Shown: positions 17,341-26,711 of the stretch, piece by piece
Position numbering within the stretch: the first letter of the stretch is position 1
Layout of the letters: every line of letters starts with the position of its first letter
DNA from: Frondihabitans sp. PAMC 28766
GTDB taxonomy: Bacteria; Actinomycetota; Actinomycetes; Actinomycetales; Microbacteriaceae
Assembly: GCF_001577365.1 (NCBI RefSeq)
Contig: NZ_CP014513.1
Coordinates: forward strand, 248,001-312,000
Direction of reading: 5' to 3'
Length of the DNA: 64,000 nucleotides
The notes under the pieces: generated by a model
The model's database searches: none
Told to the model about the DNA's origin: nothing
Seen by the model: only the letters and a program-made list of their open reading frames with translations
Translations under genes and position numbers: made by a program

Positions 17341-19481
17341 CAGTGCTTGTTCCCCGTGTTGTTGAAGACGTCGGGGCCGAAGGGCGCGAGGCCCTTCTGA
17401 GACGCGAAGCCGAGGTGGCCGAGGCCGTCGACACCACCCGAAACCGTCGAGCCGGGAAGCGGCTTGACGTCGCGGCCCTTGTCGACCTGGAAGATGTCCT
17501 CCATGGTGCGCAGCCAGCTGTAGTGGTTGTAGTACGTCGTCGAGACCGTGCCGGGCTTGATCAGCGGGCTGATCAGCACGCTGCCGGTGTCGCCGCCGCC
17601 GGGGGTGGCGTCGGTGGCGTCGTACAGCGGGTCGGCCGTCTGGCCGGCGGTGAGGTAGCCGGGGGCTCCCTCGGCGCTCAACGTGATCTTCGAGACGCTG
17701 CCGGTCGGGGTGACCGGGTTGCCCGAGGCGTCGACGAGCTGGAACGAGCCGTTGACGACCGGGCTGGCGTTCGTCGCCGCTGGGTTCGGGCCGGTGTCGC
17801 TGACGGTTCCGACGAAGGTGTTCGCCGGGATGGGGCTCGTGCCGCCGGGGCCGGTGGTGTCGGCGGTGTCGGTCACCATGCGGCCGGTGTCGTCGGCCAG
17901 GATCGAGTCGTCGAGCACGAAGCTCGTCGCGGTCGAGGCCAGGGCGGTGTCGTTGCGAGCGCCGGGCGTGGTGCCCGAGCCGCCCTCGACGATGCCCGGC
18001 ACGCAGTTGGCGGGCACGTTCGGCGAGGTCGACGTGCAGGCCGGCGGCCGGTCGATGAACGAGTTGTTGCCGGGGCCCGGGTAGAGCTGGTCGCCCTTCG
18101 AGTCGGTGCCGAGCGTCGAGTTCGGGCCGGTCGGCTCGATGGCGACGTTCTTGCCGTAGAGGTTCTCGCCGGCGGCGTCGCTGACGAGGCCCGTGGCGGC
18201 GTCGGGCTGGTCGGCCTGGGTCGGGCCGTAGGCGTTGGCGTTGTTGAAGCCGCCGCCGTAGGTGAAGGGCGGGTTGGCCTCGTCGAACGTGACGTCGATC
18301 AGGCCACCGTCTTTGAACGCGGCCGACTTCTCGATCATCGGGATGTAGTACTTGAGGAACAGGTCGGAGGCGTAGAGGCCGCCGGTGTAGTTGACCGGGG
18401 TGGTCGACTCGGGCGCAGGGGTGCCGTTCTGGTAGACGGGCTGGCCCGACTTGGTGAAGGAGCCCGAGAGGTTGTTGCCCTTGCAGACCGCGTCGTGGGC
18501 GTCCGAGCAGTTGTTCGGCGTGATCCAGCTGAACGCCGGGGTGGTCGACTCGTGCTGCAGGTCTTTGTAGAGGCCGTTCTTCGACGAGTCGAGGTTGGCG
18601 ATGTGGTTGGCGTCGCAGTCGGTGCCGCCCTGGGCGGGCTTCGTCAGCGCCGGTGTGGCCGTGCCGTTGGCGTCGACCGCACCGGTGATACTGGCGAACC
18701 ACGGGAAGGGGAAGTGCTTCGCGACGTACTGGTCGTTGGTCTGCGCGCCGGTGAAGCTGGTCACGCCGGTCGGCAGCGGGTGGGCTGCGGTCGCGCTGAG
18801 GTACGTCGGGTTGGTGGTCGGGTTGTTCGCTGCGCTCCCGGGGGCACCGCAGACGCCGTCTTCGCGGCCGGTCTGGTCGCCGAGATCCTGCGCGTAGCCC
18901 TTCCAGGTCTTGCCGGCCGCGTCGAGCTGGTTGAAGAGGGTGGGGCTGTCGGTCGGGTAGGTGCAGCCGTTGAGGCCGTTGGCCGCGTTCGCCTTGCTCG
19001 GCTGCGAGGCGTTGGCGAGCGAGGCGACCTGGCCCTGGTTCACACCGTGGGTGACGATGCTCTTGTTGCTGCCGAAGTTGGTGTTGGCGACCGAGCAGTC
19101 CTCTTGGGTGTCCTCCTGGGGCGCCTGCCCCGAGACCATCGACATGTAGTTGTCCATCGACGAGTGGCCGGTGCCGAAGTAGTTCTTGAGCAGCACGCCC
19201 TGGCTCGGCAGCGTCTTCCAGAGGTAGCTGTTCTGGTTGAGCCCGGTGAAGGTGGCGTCGTACGACTTGTTCTCGAGGATGATCAGCCACACGTGCTTGA
19301 TCTGACCGGCTTTGAGCCCGGTGGTCGTGATCGTCGTGCCCTGCTGAGAGCCGCCGTGGTCAGGAGACGCGGTCGCCTGCGCGGCCGTCCCCGCCCCGAT
19401 CGCGGCTGCGGCGAGGATCCCCGTCGCTGCGGCGAGCGCGATGCCGCGCCGCCGTGCCTTCTTCGTACCCATGATTCGCAT
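17337..19481 (-). CDS. secreted phosphoesterase (phospholipase C / acid phosphatase-like, PF04185 family)
   Basis: This 714-residue exported protein has a signal peptide (RRRGIALAAATGILAAAAIGAG... cleaved near ATASP). The mature part opens with IKHVWLIILENKSYDATF, the metal-binding E-N-[KR]-S/F start of the phosphoesterase family. YFGTGHSSMDNYMSMVSGQAP follows, then DVTFDEANPPF near the middle, another metal-site segment. Relatives cleave phosphodiester or phosphomonoester bonds outside the cell and help scavenge phosphate. Substrate is undetermined. Start: ATG 19481, with MGTKK three codons later as alternative. Its stop is coupled to a lipoprotein gene. Confidence 0.75.
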   Translation of the reverse strand: MRIMGTKKARRRGIALAAATGILAAAAIGAGTAAQATASPDHGGSQQGTTITTTGLKAGQIKHVWLIILENKSYDATFTGLNQNSYLWKTLPSQGVLLKNYFGTGHSSMDNYMSMVSGQAPQEDTQEDCSVANTNFGSNKSIVTHGVNQGQVASLANASQPSKANAANGLNGCTYPTDSPTLFNQLDAAGKTWKGYAQDLGDQTGREDGVCGAPGSAANNPTTNPTYLSATAAHPLPTGVTSFTGAQTNDQYVAKHFPFPWFASITGAVDANGTATPALTKPAQGGTDCDANHIANLDSSKNGLYKDLQHESTTPAFSWITPNNCSDAHDAVCKGNNLSGSFTKSGQPVYQNGTPAPESTTPVNYTGGLYASDLFLKYYIPMIEKSAAFKDGGLIDVTFDEANPPFTYGGGFNNANAYGPTQADQPDAATGLVSDAAGENLYGKNVAIEPTGPNSTLGTDSKGDQLYPGPGNNSFIDRPPACTSTSPNVPANCVPGIVEGGSGTTPGARNDTALASTATSFVLDDSILADDTGRMVTDTADTTGPGGTSPIPANTFVGTVSDTGPNPAATNASPVVNGSFQLVDASGNPVTPTGSVSKITLSAEGAPGYLTAGQTADPLYDATDATPGGGDTGSVLISPLIKPGTVSTTYYNHYSWLRTMEDIFQVDKGRDVKPLPGSTVSGGVDGLGHLGFASQKGLAPFGPDVFNNTGNKHW

Positions 19482-19633
19482 AAGAGTGGTTTATCAATCC
19501 GCCCTACCCGAATGGGGGCCGAGAAGTGAACACGAGGTGAATCTGCACGGCCCGCACTTCTCCCCCCTGCGGACACCTTGCCTCGACCTGTCGGACGACG
19601 CGGCGGCAGGATCCTGATCGGTACCGTCACCAC

Positions 19634-20518
19634 ATGACCTCCCGTCTCACCCGGCGCACCCTCCTCTTCGGCGGTGGGGCCGTCGCCCTGATCGGCGCCA
19701 CCGGCTTCGCCGTCGACGAGGGCGCCCTGCCCGGCCGCTCGACCCTCTACCGCAGGCTCGGGCTGGACGGCGCCGCGGGCGTCGTGCCGCACACCGCGAC
19801 CGGCCCTCTCGTGAGCGGCACCTTCGTGTCGCAGAAGCGCCTCGAGAAGACGGTGGGCTGGTCGATCGCGTACCCGCCGGGGCACACCGTCGGCGACCGG
19901 CTGCCGGTCGTGGTCACGCTGCACGGCTTCGGAGGGTCGCACGCGTCGGCGTTCGACTCGCGCTTCCGGCTCGACCGCTTTTTGGCGGCGGCAGTGAGGA
20001 GCGGCGCGGCGCCGTTCGCCATCGCCTCCATCGACGGCGGCAACACCTACTGGCATCGCCGGACGAGCGGTGAGGACGCCGGGGCGATGGTGACGGACGA
20101 GTTCGTGCCGCTGCTCGCCTCGAAGGGGCTCGACACCCGGCGGATCGGGCTGCACGGCTGGTCGATGGGGGCCTACGGCGCGCTGCTGCTAGCCGGGCAG
20201 ATGGGGGCTGGTCGCGTCGCGGCGGTCGCCTCCGAGAGCGTTGCCATCTGGCACACCGCCGACCGGGCCACCGCGTCAGCATTCGACAGCCCCGCCGACT
20301 TCGCCACGCACACGCTCTACGGGCGGCAGCACCTCCTCGACGGCATCGCGGTGCGGGTCGACTGCGGCACCGGCGACGGGTTCTTCCCGAACGACCGCGA
20401 CTACGTCGCCGGCTTCACCGCGCGGCCGGCCGGCGGCTTCGAGCCGGGCGCCCACGACTCGGCCTACTGGCGGCGGATGGCCCCGGCGCAGCTCGCCTTC
20501 CTCGCGGCGCACCTCTAG
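19634..20518 (+). CDS. secreted alpha/beta-hydrolase (esterase D-like)
   Basis: This 294-residue protein has a twin-arginine-like N-terminus (TRRTLLFGGGAVALIGATG), suggesting Tat export. The hydrolase core is plain: TLHGFGGSH forms the oxyanion region, GLHGWSMGAYGALLLAG holds the nucleophile Ser in G-W-S-M-G, and GFEPGAHDSAYWRRM gives the catalytic His. The acid residue is likely in the RVDCGTGDGFF segment. The architecture resembles S-formylglutathione hydrolase/mycolyl-esterase-like enzymes. The natural ester is unknown. TACCGT six bases before the ATG may be a -10 of a leaderless transcript. Confidence 0.75.
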   Translation: MTSRLTRRTLLFGGGAVALIGATGFAVDEGALPGRSTLYRRLGLDGAAGVVPHTATGPLVSGTFVSQKRLEKTVGWSIAYPPGHTVGDRLPVVVTLHGFGGSHASAFDSRFRLDRFLAAAVRSGAAPFAIASIDGGNTYWHRRTSGEDAGAMVTDEFVPLLASKGLDTRRIGLHGWSMGAYGALLLAGQMGAGRVAAVASESVAIWHTADRATASAFDSPADFATHTLYGRQHLLDGIAVRVDCGTGDGFFPNDRDYVAGFTARPAGGFEPGAHDSAYWRRMAPAQLAFLAAHL

Positions 20519-20528
20519 CCCGTCGGCA

Positions 20529-20586
20529 CTTACCTTTTCGGCAGGACCTCACCGCCCCGGGGGTCAGATCACGCCGAAAAGGTAAG
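20529..20586. terminator. bidirectional terminator-like hairpin between convergent genes
   Basis: CTTACCTTTTCGGC (20529-20542) and GCCGAAAAGGTAAG (20573-20586) are perfect 14-bp arms with a 30-nt loop. The element lies between the esterase gene and the convergent NmrA-like gene and has A/T runs on both outer sides of the stem. Confidence 0.6.
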
Positions 20587-20615
20587 GGCGGGGTCGGGGT
20601 CGGGTCGAGGTCGGG

Positions 20616-21509
20616 TCAGGCGAGGGCGGAGCGCAGGTAGTCGGCGAGCGATGTCGGCTGGGCGGCGGCGTAGCGGTCGTTCTCGACCGTCTCGAACGGC
20701 GGCGTCTCGATCATCGACAGGTTGTACCACTGGCCCATCACGGCCCACGGGCTCGCCGCGGCCGTGATGGCCGCACGCAGGTCGGCCGCGTCGCCGCGGT
20801 GGAGGCGCTCGAGCGTGCGCCCGGTGATCTCCTCAACCTCGGCGATGATCGCGCCGAACGAGGTGCGCGACCCCGAGATGGCGTGCACCCCCGGCCGTGC
20901 GTCGAGATCCACGGCGAGCGCCGCCGTGAACCGCGCGACGTCGTCGACGAGCGTCACGTCGAACTCGTCGTCGCCCGAGCCGTAGTAGCTGCCGGTGCCG
21001 TGGCCGAGATCGACGACGCCCGCGGTGTTCGGGTCGATCATCATGTCCATGAACGCGCCGTTCAGCACGTGCAGCACCTCGAGGTCGAGCGCCTCGATCG
21101 CGGTGTCGGCCTCGCGCCGCAGGGCGAACATCGGGGCGGCCTCCGGGGCGTGCCAGAGATCGAGCGCGAAGTCGGAGGGGATGAAGCGTCGCACTCCTGC
21201 GGCCTCTGCGGCCTGCGCGAGGGCGACCTGGCCGTCGACGATGACGTCGCGACCGCCCTGGAGGCACGAGATCACGACGTCGACGCCGGCGGTGGCCGCA
21301 GCCAGGGCCTCAGGATCCTGCAGGCTCGCTTCCGCGATAGCGGCACCGCCGTCGGTGAGCCCACCGAGTTGCTCGGTCTTCGTCTGGTCGGTGAAGACGC
21401 TGGGTCGCACGAGCAGGCGGAGCGCGACATCCTCGTCGCGAGAGAGGAGCGTCGCGATGCGCGAGCCGAGATTGCCGGTCGCGCCGGCGAGTAGAACGGT
21501 CTGAGTCAT
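20616..21509 (-). CDS. NmrA-like / isoflavone-reductase-type NAD(P)-binding protein
   Basis: This 297-residue atypical short-chain reductase begins with the Rossmann glycine motif LLAGATGNLGSRIA (G-A-T-G-x-L-G). It goes on with VDVVISCLQGG and RRFIPSDFALDLW, which are typical of the NmrA/aromatic alcohol reductase group. The classic SDR Tyr-x3-Lys is not obvious, as usual in this group. Such proteins reduce phenylpropanoid-like compounds or act as redox sensors. The substrate cannot be assigned. The gene stands alone, converging with the esterase gene. Confidence 0.75.
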   Translation of the reverse strand: MTQTVLLAGATGNLGSRIATLLSRDEDVALRLLVRPSVFTDQTKTEQLGGLTDGGAAIAEASLQDPEALAAATAGVDVVISCLQGGRDVIVDGQVALAQAAEAAGVRRFIPSDFALDLWHAPEAAPMFALRREADTAIEALDLEVLHVLNGAFMDMMIDPNTAGVVDLGHGTGSYYGSGDDEFDVTLVDDVARFTAALAVDLDARPGVHAISGSRTSFGAIIAEVEEITGRTLERLHRGDAADLRAAITAAASPWAVMGQWYNLSMIETPPFETVENDRYAAAQPTSLADYLRSALA

Positions 21510-21552
21510 GCTCAGGACGCTACCCGAGCCGCCTGGACCCTTGGCCGGGCGG

Positions 21553-24500
21553 CTACCGCGGCAGCTTCACTGCCAGATTCAGCACGCGTGTGCGCTGCAG
21601 GGCACCGAAGTTGTCGTCGGAGATCAGGCTCACGCCGACGGTGCCGTGCGGCCCGGCCCCGGTGATCGCCATGCCCTCGTAGTTGTCGAGCAGCGGGTTC
21701 GTCTGCGACTCGAGCGCCGTCGCGCCGAGGGTCGGCCCGGCGGCCAGGTCTGCCACGAGCGTCTTCGAGAGGATCGACGAGGCGGGCGCGGTCGACAGAT
21801 TCGCGATCGACGCGACGTTCGCGGCCCGCGACAGCCCGCTGACCGTATACAGGTCGACGGCGTTGCCCGAGTCGGCGGCATAGGAGGCCTCTTCGACGAT
21901 CAGCCGGTCGTCGGAGACCAGTGCGACCTCGGGGATGCGCTGCCCGGGGTCGGTGCGGTAGCCGACCTGCTTGGCGAGCGTCCACGATCCGGAACGCCCC
22001 TCGGTGTAGACGAGGAGGCGGTGGCTCGTCGCCTCACCGGAGGCCGAGACGTCGCCCGAGAGCGCCCCCTCCATCGCCGCGACGATCGTGCGCCCCGAAG
22101 GCGAGATCGACAGCCCCTCGAGCGTCGCGTTCGAGGTCGCCTCACCCGGCTCCGCCGGGCCCGAGAGCCCAGCGCCCGACAGTTCGGTGCCGGTGACCGC
22201 GAAGCGACCGGGAACGGCCAGCTGCGCCTTCTCGACGCCGTCACGGCCGAACACGCGGATCGACGGCTCGGTCTCGCTGCTCACCAAGTAGTCGCCGTCG
22301 GGCAGCACGGCGAGGCCTTCGTTGTCAGCGGTGAGACCGGTGTACGGCACGCCGTGCTGGTTCTTCAGCACGAGCGGCTGGCGGCTCACCGACGGTGATG
22401 CGACGTTGCGCCCGATGAACCAGATACGCGAGGGGTCGTCGGCGTGGTTGTCGACGGCCGAGACCCACGAGCCTGCTCGCTTGTCGTAGGCGAGCGACGA
22501 GAGGCCACCGACCTGGGTGCCCTTGTAGACCAGCTTGTCGAGCGCGTCGCTGTAGCCGAGCGCCGTCGCCGACGGCGGCACGGCCGTCGAAGCGGGCTTG
22601 GTGTGCCCGAAGATCTGCACCTCCTGGGGGTCGTGGTCGCTCGTCTGGTTCGCGAACTCCGAGTTGATGTGCAGCACCTGGTAGACGGGGGTGCCGACGC
22701 CCTTCGTCACGAGGATGTGGTCGAGCACCTCGCTGACGCCGTCGTAGTCGTAGGTGTACTGCTGGTCGGCGGGCAGCGTGGTGATCAGGTCGGTCAGGAT
22801 CGGCGGGGTGGTCGCCTCACCATGAAGAGGCTTGCCCGTGAGGGTGGCCAGGGCCGGGCTGAACTGGTAGTCGTTCAGGTCGCCGGCGACGACCACGGCG
22901 GCGTTCTTGTCGGCCTTCAGGATCTGCGCGGTGAAGTCGTGCACGAGCGTCGCCTGCGCCTGGCGCTGAGCGGCCGACGACTGCGCCGGGTATTGGAACC
23001 GGCCGTCCTGGCTCTGGTCGCCGAGCTTCGCGTCGAAGTGGTTGCCGATCACGAAGACCTTCTTGCCACGAAACGTGAACTCCCCTACCAGAGGCTTGCG
23101 GCTCGACGCCCACGCCGTGTTCGTCGGGTCGATGCGACCGGGCGAGAGCGTGAGGTCGGGCGAGCCGTGCGACTTCGTCACCGCGGTGGCCGTGGTCGAC
23201 CGGTCGACCCCCGCCGAGCCGCGGTCGTCGAACGTGACGCGCTTCGCGTTGAAGAGGAAGACCACTCGGATGTTGCCGCCGGGCTGGCCGCCGTCCTGGT
23301 CGTTCACCGGGTCGATCTCGCGCGACGAGTAGGTCGGGCCCCCGGCTGCCGTGATGGCGGCTTCGAGCTTCGAGATGGTCTGGCCGGCCGTGACCGTGCC
23401 GTCGTCGGTGGCACCGTCGTCGTCCTGCACCTCTTCGACCGCGATGATGTCGGGCGAGGCGAGGTTCGTGACGACGCCCTTGCCGAGCGCCGCGAATTTC
23501 GACGCAGGATCAGACGGGGCCAGGTTTTCGACGTTGTAGGTCGCGACCGACAGCTGATCGCCTGTGCCCTTCGTGGCCACGCTCGGCTGCAGACCCCCGC
23601 TCTTCACGGCCCCGAGCGCCGTCGCGGCGAGCGTGTAGCCGCCGTACTGCGAGTAGTCGACGGGGCCGACGGTGGCACCGGCGAAGACGTCGCCGACGCT
23701 GACGTCGGGGTCGGTGCCGTCAGTGGGCACGACCTCAAGGCGGCCGGACGGCGTCGCGTTCTCGGCGGTCAGCAGGGTGCCACCGCGGTAGTCGGCGAGC
23801 TGGTCGGGCTTGGTGGTGACGTACTGCTCGCCGTAGGCGTCGCTCGGCCCGACGACGCGGGCGTTGTCGACCTCGACGCGCATGCCCTCGATCGACTCGT
23901 AGTAGTCGAGAGCCGAGCGGGTCGGCGTGATGGGCGTCGATTCGATGTTGCCGCCCGAGAGGTCGGGCGCATAGGTGGCGGGGACGGTGGTCGGGCCGAG
24001 CACGATCGGGGCGGGCAGCGTGTTGCCGGAGGAGACGACGAACGCCGTCGCATCCTCGAGCTCGGTCACCGAGAGGTTCGACGTGGTGGCGGTGGTGTCG
24101 CCCGACGCGAGCGCGTAGTAGTCCTTGACCGTGGCGGTGACCAGCACCGAGTCGCCGACCTTCACCGTCGGCGTCGTCGAGCTGTAGACGAAGACGGCCT
24201 CGCTGGTGGCGGGGTTCTGGTCGGCGTCGGGGTCCTGGATCCAGTAGCCCTTGCTCGCGCCCGCGGTGCGGAGGCCCGTGACGATGCCGGGCACGTTCTC
24301 GACCTTCTGGCCGTTCAGCGGCGACACCCAGGTGGTGCCCTGGATGTCGTGGATGCGCACGGTGCCGGGTGTCGGTGCCGGGCCCGTCGGCGGCGTGGTG
24401 ACGGTGCCGGTGTTGGCCGCAGCCGGCGTCGGCGTGCCGCTCGAGAAGTCGGTGGCGTTGTCGTCGGTGTCGGCGGTGGTGACACGCTGCACCGAGTTCG

Positions 24501-25032
24501 TGTTGCTGGCGCCGGTCGCGGGGCCGGTCTCGGCGAGGGCCGCGGCGCCGAAGCCGACCAGGTCGACGCTGGCGGTCTCGCAGTCGGCGCTGGTCGCGCA
24601 GGTCAGGGCCGTCGTGCCGTCGACGAGGGCGACCGTGCCGTCGGTGGCGCTCATCGCGATCGTGCCGGTCGCATCAGGTGTCGGCAGCGGAGTCGTGCCG
24701 CTGGCGCCCTTGGCCTCGGCGACGAGGTAGAAGCCGCCCGGGGCGATCGAGCCCGTGAGCGGCGTGGCCTGCCAGGTGCCGGTGGCCGACTTCGAGTGGT
24801 ACTGCACCGAGTAGCCGGCGAGATCGACGGCGGCCGTGCCGCGGTTGGCGATCTCGACGAAGTCGTTCGTGTAGGTGCTGCCGCTGTTGCCGCCGCCGCC
24901 GTAGACCTCGTTCACGACGAGATCGGCCGAGGGAGCCGCGGTCGCCATTGCCGGCACGAGAAGCCCCCCGGCGAGCGCGGCGAGGCCGACGGCGGACGCG
25001 ATGGACAGACGTGCTGCGTGTGATCGACGCAT
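21553..25032 (-). CDS. large secreted nuclease/phosphatase with lamin-tail domain and C-terminal esterase-like phytase domain
   Basis: This 1159-residue exported protein has three parts. A signal peptide (residues ~1-35) is followed by a lamin-tail domain (DLVVNEVYGGGG, then YTNDFVEIANRG). The middle resembles an ExeM-like DNA-binding OB region plus an endonuclease/exonuclease/phosphatase domain: LSVATYNVENL, IIAVEEVQDDDG, VVVAGDLNDYQFSP and QTSDHDPQEVQIF give the metal and His residues. The last ~330 residues fit an esterase-like phytase beta-propeller (NEGLAVLPDGDYLVSSETEP, ISPSGRTIVAAMEG). It likely releases phosphate or nucleotides from extracellular DNA or phosphate esters. Start: ATG 25032 has GGGGAGA six bases upstream; an earlier ATG (25086) lacks one. 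Confidence 0.8.
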   Translation of the reverse strand: MRRSHAARLSIASAVGLAALAGGLLVPAMATAAPSADLVVNEVYGGGGNSGSTYTNDFVEIANRGTAAVDLAGYSVQYHSKSATGTWQATPLTGSIAPGGFYLVAEAKGASGTTPLPTPDATGTIAMSATDGTVALVDGTTALTCATSADCETASVDLVGFGAAALAETGPATGASNTNSVQRVTTADTDDNATDFSSGTPTPAAANTGTVTTPPTGPAPTPGTVRIHDIQGTTWVSPLNGQKVENVPGIVTGLRTAGASKGYWIQDPDADQNPATSEAVFVYSSTTPTVKVGDSVLVTATVKDYYALASGDTTATTSNLSVTELEDATAFVVSSGNTLPAPIVLGPTTVPATYAPDLSGGNIESTPITPTRSALDYYESIEGMRVEVDNARVVGPSDAYGEQYVTTKPDQLADYRGGTLLTAENATPSGRLEVVPTDGTDPDVSVGDVFAGATVGPVDYSQYGGYTLAATALGAVKSGGLQPSVATKGTGDQLSVATYNVENLAPSDPASKFAALGKGVVTNLASPDIIAVEEVQDDDGATDDGTVTAGQTISKLEAAITAAGGPTYSSREIDPVNDQDGGQPGGNIRVVFLFNAKRVTFDDRGSAGVDRSTTATAVTKSHGSPDLTLSPGRIDPTNTAWASSRKPLVGEFTFRGKKVFVIGNHFDAKLGDQSQDGRFQYPAQSSAAQRQAQATLVHDFTAQILKADKNAAVVVAGDLNDYQFSPALATLTGKPLHGEATTPPILTDLITTLPADQQYTYDYDGVSEVLDHILVTKGVGTPVYQVLHINSEFANQTSDHDPQEVQIFGHTKPASTAVPPSATALGYSDALDKLVYKGTQVGGLSSLAYDKRAGSWVSAVDNHADDPSRIWFIGRNVASPSVSRQPLVLKNQHGVPYTGLTADNEGLAVLPDGDYLVSSETEPSIRVFGRDGVEKAQLAVPGRFAVTGTELSGAGLSGPAEPGEATSNATLEGLSISPSGRTIVAAMEGALSGDVSASGEATSHRLLVYTEGRSGSWTLAKQVGYRTDPGQRIPEVALVSDDRLIVEEASYAADSGNAVDLYTVSGLSRAANVASIANLSTAPASSILSKTLVADLAAGPTLGATALESQTNPLLDNYEGMAITGAGPHGTVGVSLISDDNFGALQRTRVLNLAVKLPR

Positions 25033-25193
25033 TCGATTTCTCCCCTGAGATCGGAACAGTGCCATCAAACCCCCACCCGACGACATCGACGTGAAGAGCG
25101 TGTGAATCGTGGGCGACGCGACGTGGACGAGCGCGGAGCCCTAATCTCGTACCAGGGCGCTGCCAGCACAGCCCCACGATCACCGGAGGCCCC

Positions 25194-25745
25194 ATGTCCG
25201 TTCCCACCCCGCTCAGCCGGGCGACCCTGCTCTTCCACCGGGGCTGGGTGATCGGCGTCGCCGTCATCGCCATCGTGCTCGGGCTGATCGGGCTGATCTT
25301 CCCCGGCGCGACGCTCGTGCTGGTCGCGATCGTCTTCGGCATCGCGCTCGTGGCCGTCGGCATCCGGCGCATCGTGCACTCGTACACGGCGAGCGACCTG
25401 ACGCGGGGCATGCGGTGGTTCGCCGGGATCCTGGGGGCGCTCGTTCTGATCGCCGGAATCCTCTGCCTCGTCGACCCGTTCCGATCGCTGTCGATCCTGG
25501 GCCTTCTGATCGGCATCGCCTGGGTTTTCGAGGGGGCGAGCAGCGTGATCGGCGGGGCCATCGGCTACGTCGGCGGCCCGCGGTCGCTGACCATCGTCGC
25601 GGGGGTGGTCGCCCTGATCGCCGGGATCATCATGATCCTGCTGCCCCTGGTCGCGCTGTCGGCCTTCCTCACGGTCGGCTCGATCATCCTGATCGTCATC
25701 GGGGTCACGATGCTTCTCCTGCTGCCTCGCAGGGCGGCCATGTAG
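25194..25745 (+). CDS. HdeD/DUF308-family membrane protein
   Basis: This 183-residue protein is almost entirely six hydrophobic helices with a regular three-plus-three pattern (for example GVAVIAIVLGLIGLIFPG and LVLIAGILCLVDPF), as in the HdeD family linked to acid stress in enteric bacteria. Function in actinobacteria is not established. CGGAGG lies 5 nt upstream of the ATG. TAATCT at 25141-25146 may be the -10. Confidence 0.75.
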   Translation: MSVPTPLSRATLLFHRGWVIGVAVIAIVLGLIGLIFPGATLVLVAIVFGIALVAVGIRRIVHSYTASDLTRGMRWFAGILGALVLIAGILCLVDPFRSLSILGLLIGIAWVFEGASSVIGGAIGYVGGPRSLTIVAGVVALIAGIIMILLPLVALSAFLTVGSIILIVIGVTMLLLLPRRAAM

Positions 25746-25766
25746 CGAGGGCCTAGGCTTCGCCTC

Positions 25767-26711
25767 ATGTTCCATGGCGGCATCCCCAGCCCACCGGTCA
25801 GCTATTTCGACGTCGGCCCCCTGCGCATCCACTTCTATGCGCTGTGCATCGTCGTCGGCATCGGCATCGCCTGCTGGGTGACCAACGGCCGCCTCGTGCG
25901 CCGCGGTTTCGAATCCGGCGGGATCATCGACGTGGCGATCTTCGCCGTGCCGATCGGCATCGTCGGCGGGCGTTTCTATCACGTGTTCACGCACCCGCAC
26001 GACTACTTCTACGCGGGCGCGAACCTCTGGAACGTCTTCGCGATCTGGGAGGGCGGCCTGGCGATCTTCGGCTCCATCCTGTTCGGCACCCTCGGCGCCT
26101 ACATCGGCTGCCGGCGGGCGAAGATCAGCTTCGGGGCGTTCGCCGACGCCGTGATCCCCGGCCTCCTGCTCGCGCAGGCGTTCGGCCGCCTCGGCAACTA
26201 CTTCAACCAGGAGCTCTACGGCGGCCCGACCAAACTGCCGTGGGGCCTCCAGATCGCGCCCGACAACGCCGCCTACCCGGTCGGTGTCCCGGCGGGCACC
26301 CTCTTCCAGCCGCTGTTCCTCTACGAGCTGCTGTGGAACACGCTCGGCGCGATCCTGATCCTCACCGTCGGCCGCCGGCTGAACCTCAAGCGCGGCCAGA
26401 CAGCGGGCTTCTACTTCCTCTGGTACGGCGCCATGCGCGCCTTCCTCGAATACCTGCGGCTCGATCCGACCGAATTCTATCTCTTCGGGCTCAAGATCAA
26501 CGAGGACGTCGCCATCGCCGCCGCGATCTTCGGGCTGATCCTGATCATCGTCTCCGGCCGCCTCGGCCACCCGAATCTGCCACCCCTCAGCGAGCTGCCC
26601 GGGCTCGACGGCGTGAAGGTCGAAGAGGGCGGCGAGGTCGTGTCGGTCGGCAACGAGACGCTCACCCGCGGCGGCGCCGTCGAGAAAGAGACCCCACCCT
26701 CAACTCCGTGA
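25767..26711 (+). CDS. lgt: prolipoprotein diacylglyceryl transferase
   Basis: This 314-residue polytopic enzyme moves diacylglyceryl from phosphatidylglycerol to the lipobox Cys of prelipoproteins. The family signature GRLGNYFNQELYG (around residue 148) carries the essential Arg/Asn. IPVGIVGGRFYHVF-like (about 70-85) and the C-terminal FYFLWYGAMRAFLEYLR also match. The length and seven-helix pattern are normal, plus a hydrophilic tail of ~45 residues common in actinobacteria. TAGGCT at 25754-25759 stands 7 nt before the ATG, so the message is probably leaderless. Its 3' end overlaps the convergent antiporter gene by 12 nt. Confidence 0.93.
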   Translation: MFHGGIPSPPVSYFDVGPLRIHFYALCIVVGIGIACWVTNGRLVRRGFESGGIIDVAIFAVPIGIVGGRFYHVFTHPHDYFYAGANLWNVFAIWEGGLAIFGSILFGTLGAYIGCRRAKISFGAFADAVIPGLLLAQAFGRLGNYFNQELYGGPTKLPWGLQIAPDNAAYPVGVPAGTLFQPLFLYELLWNTLGAILILTVGRRLNLKRGQTAGFYFLWYGAMRAFLEYLRLDPTEFYLFGLKINEDVAIAAAIFGLILIIVSGRLGHPNLPPLSELPGLDGVKVEEGGEVVSVGNETLTRGGAVEKETPPSTP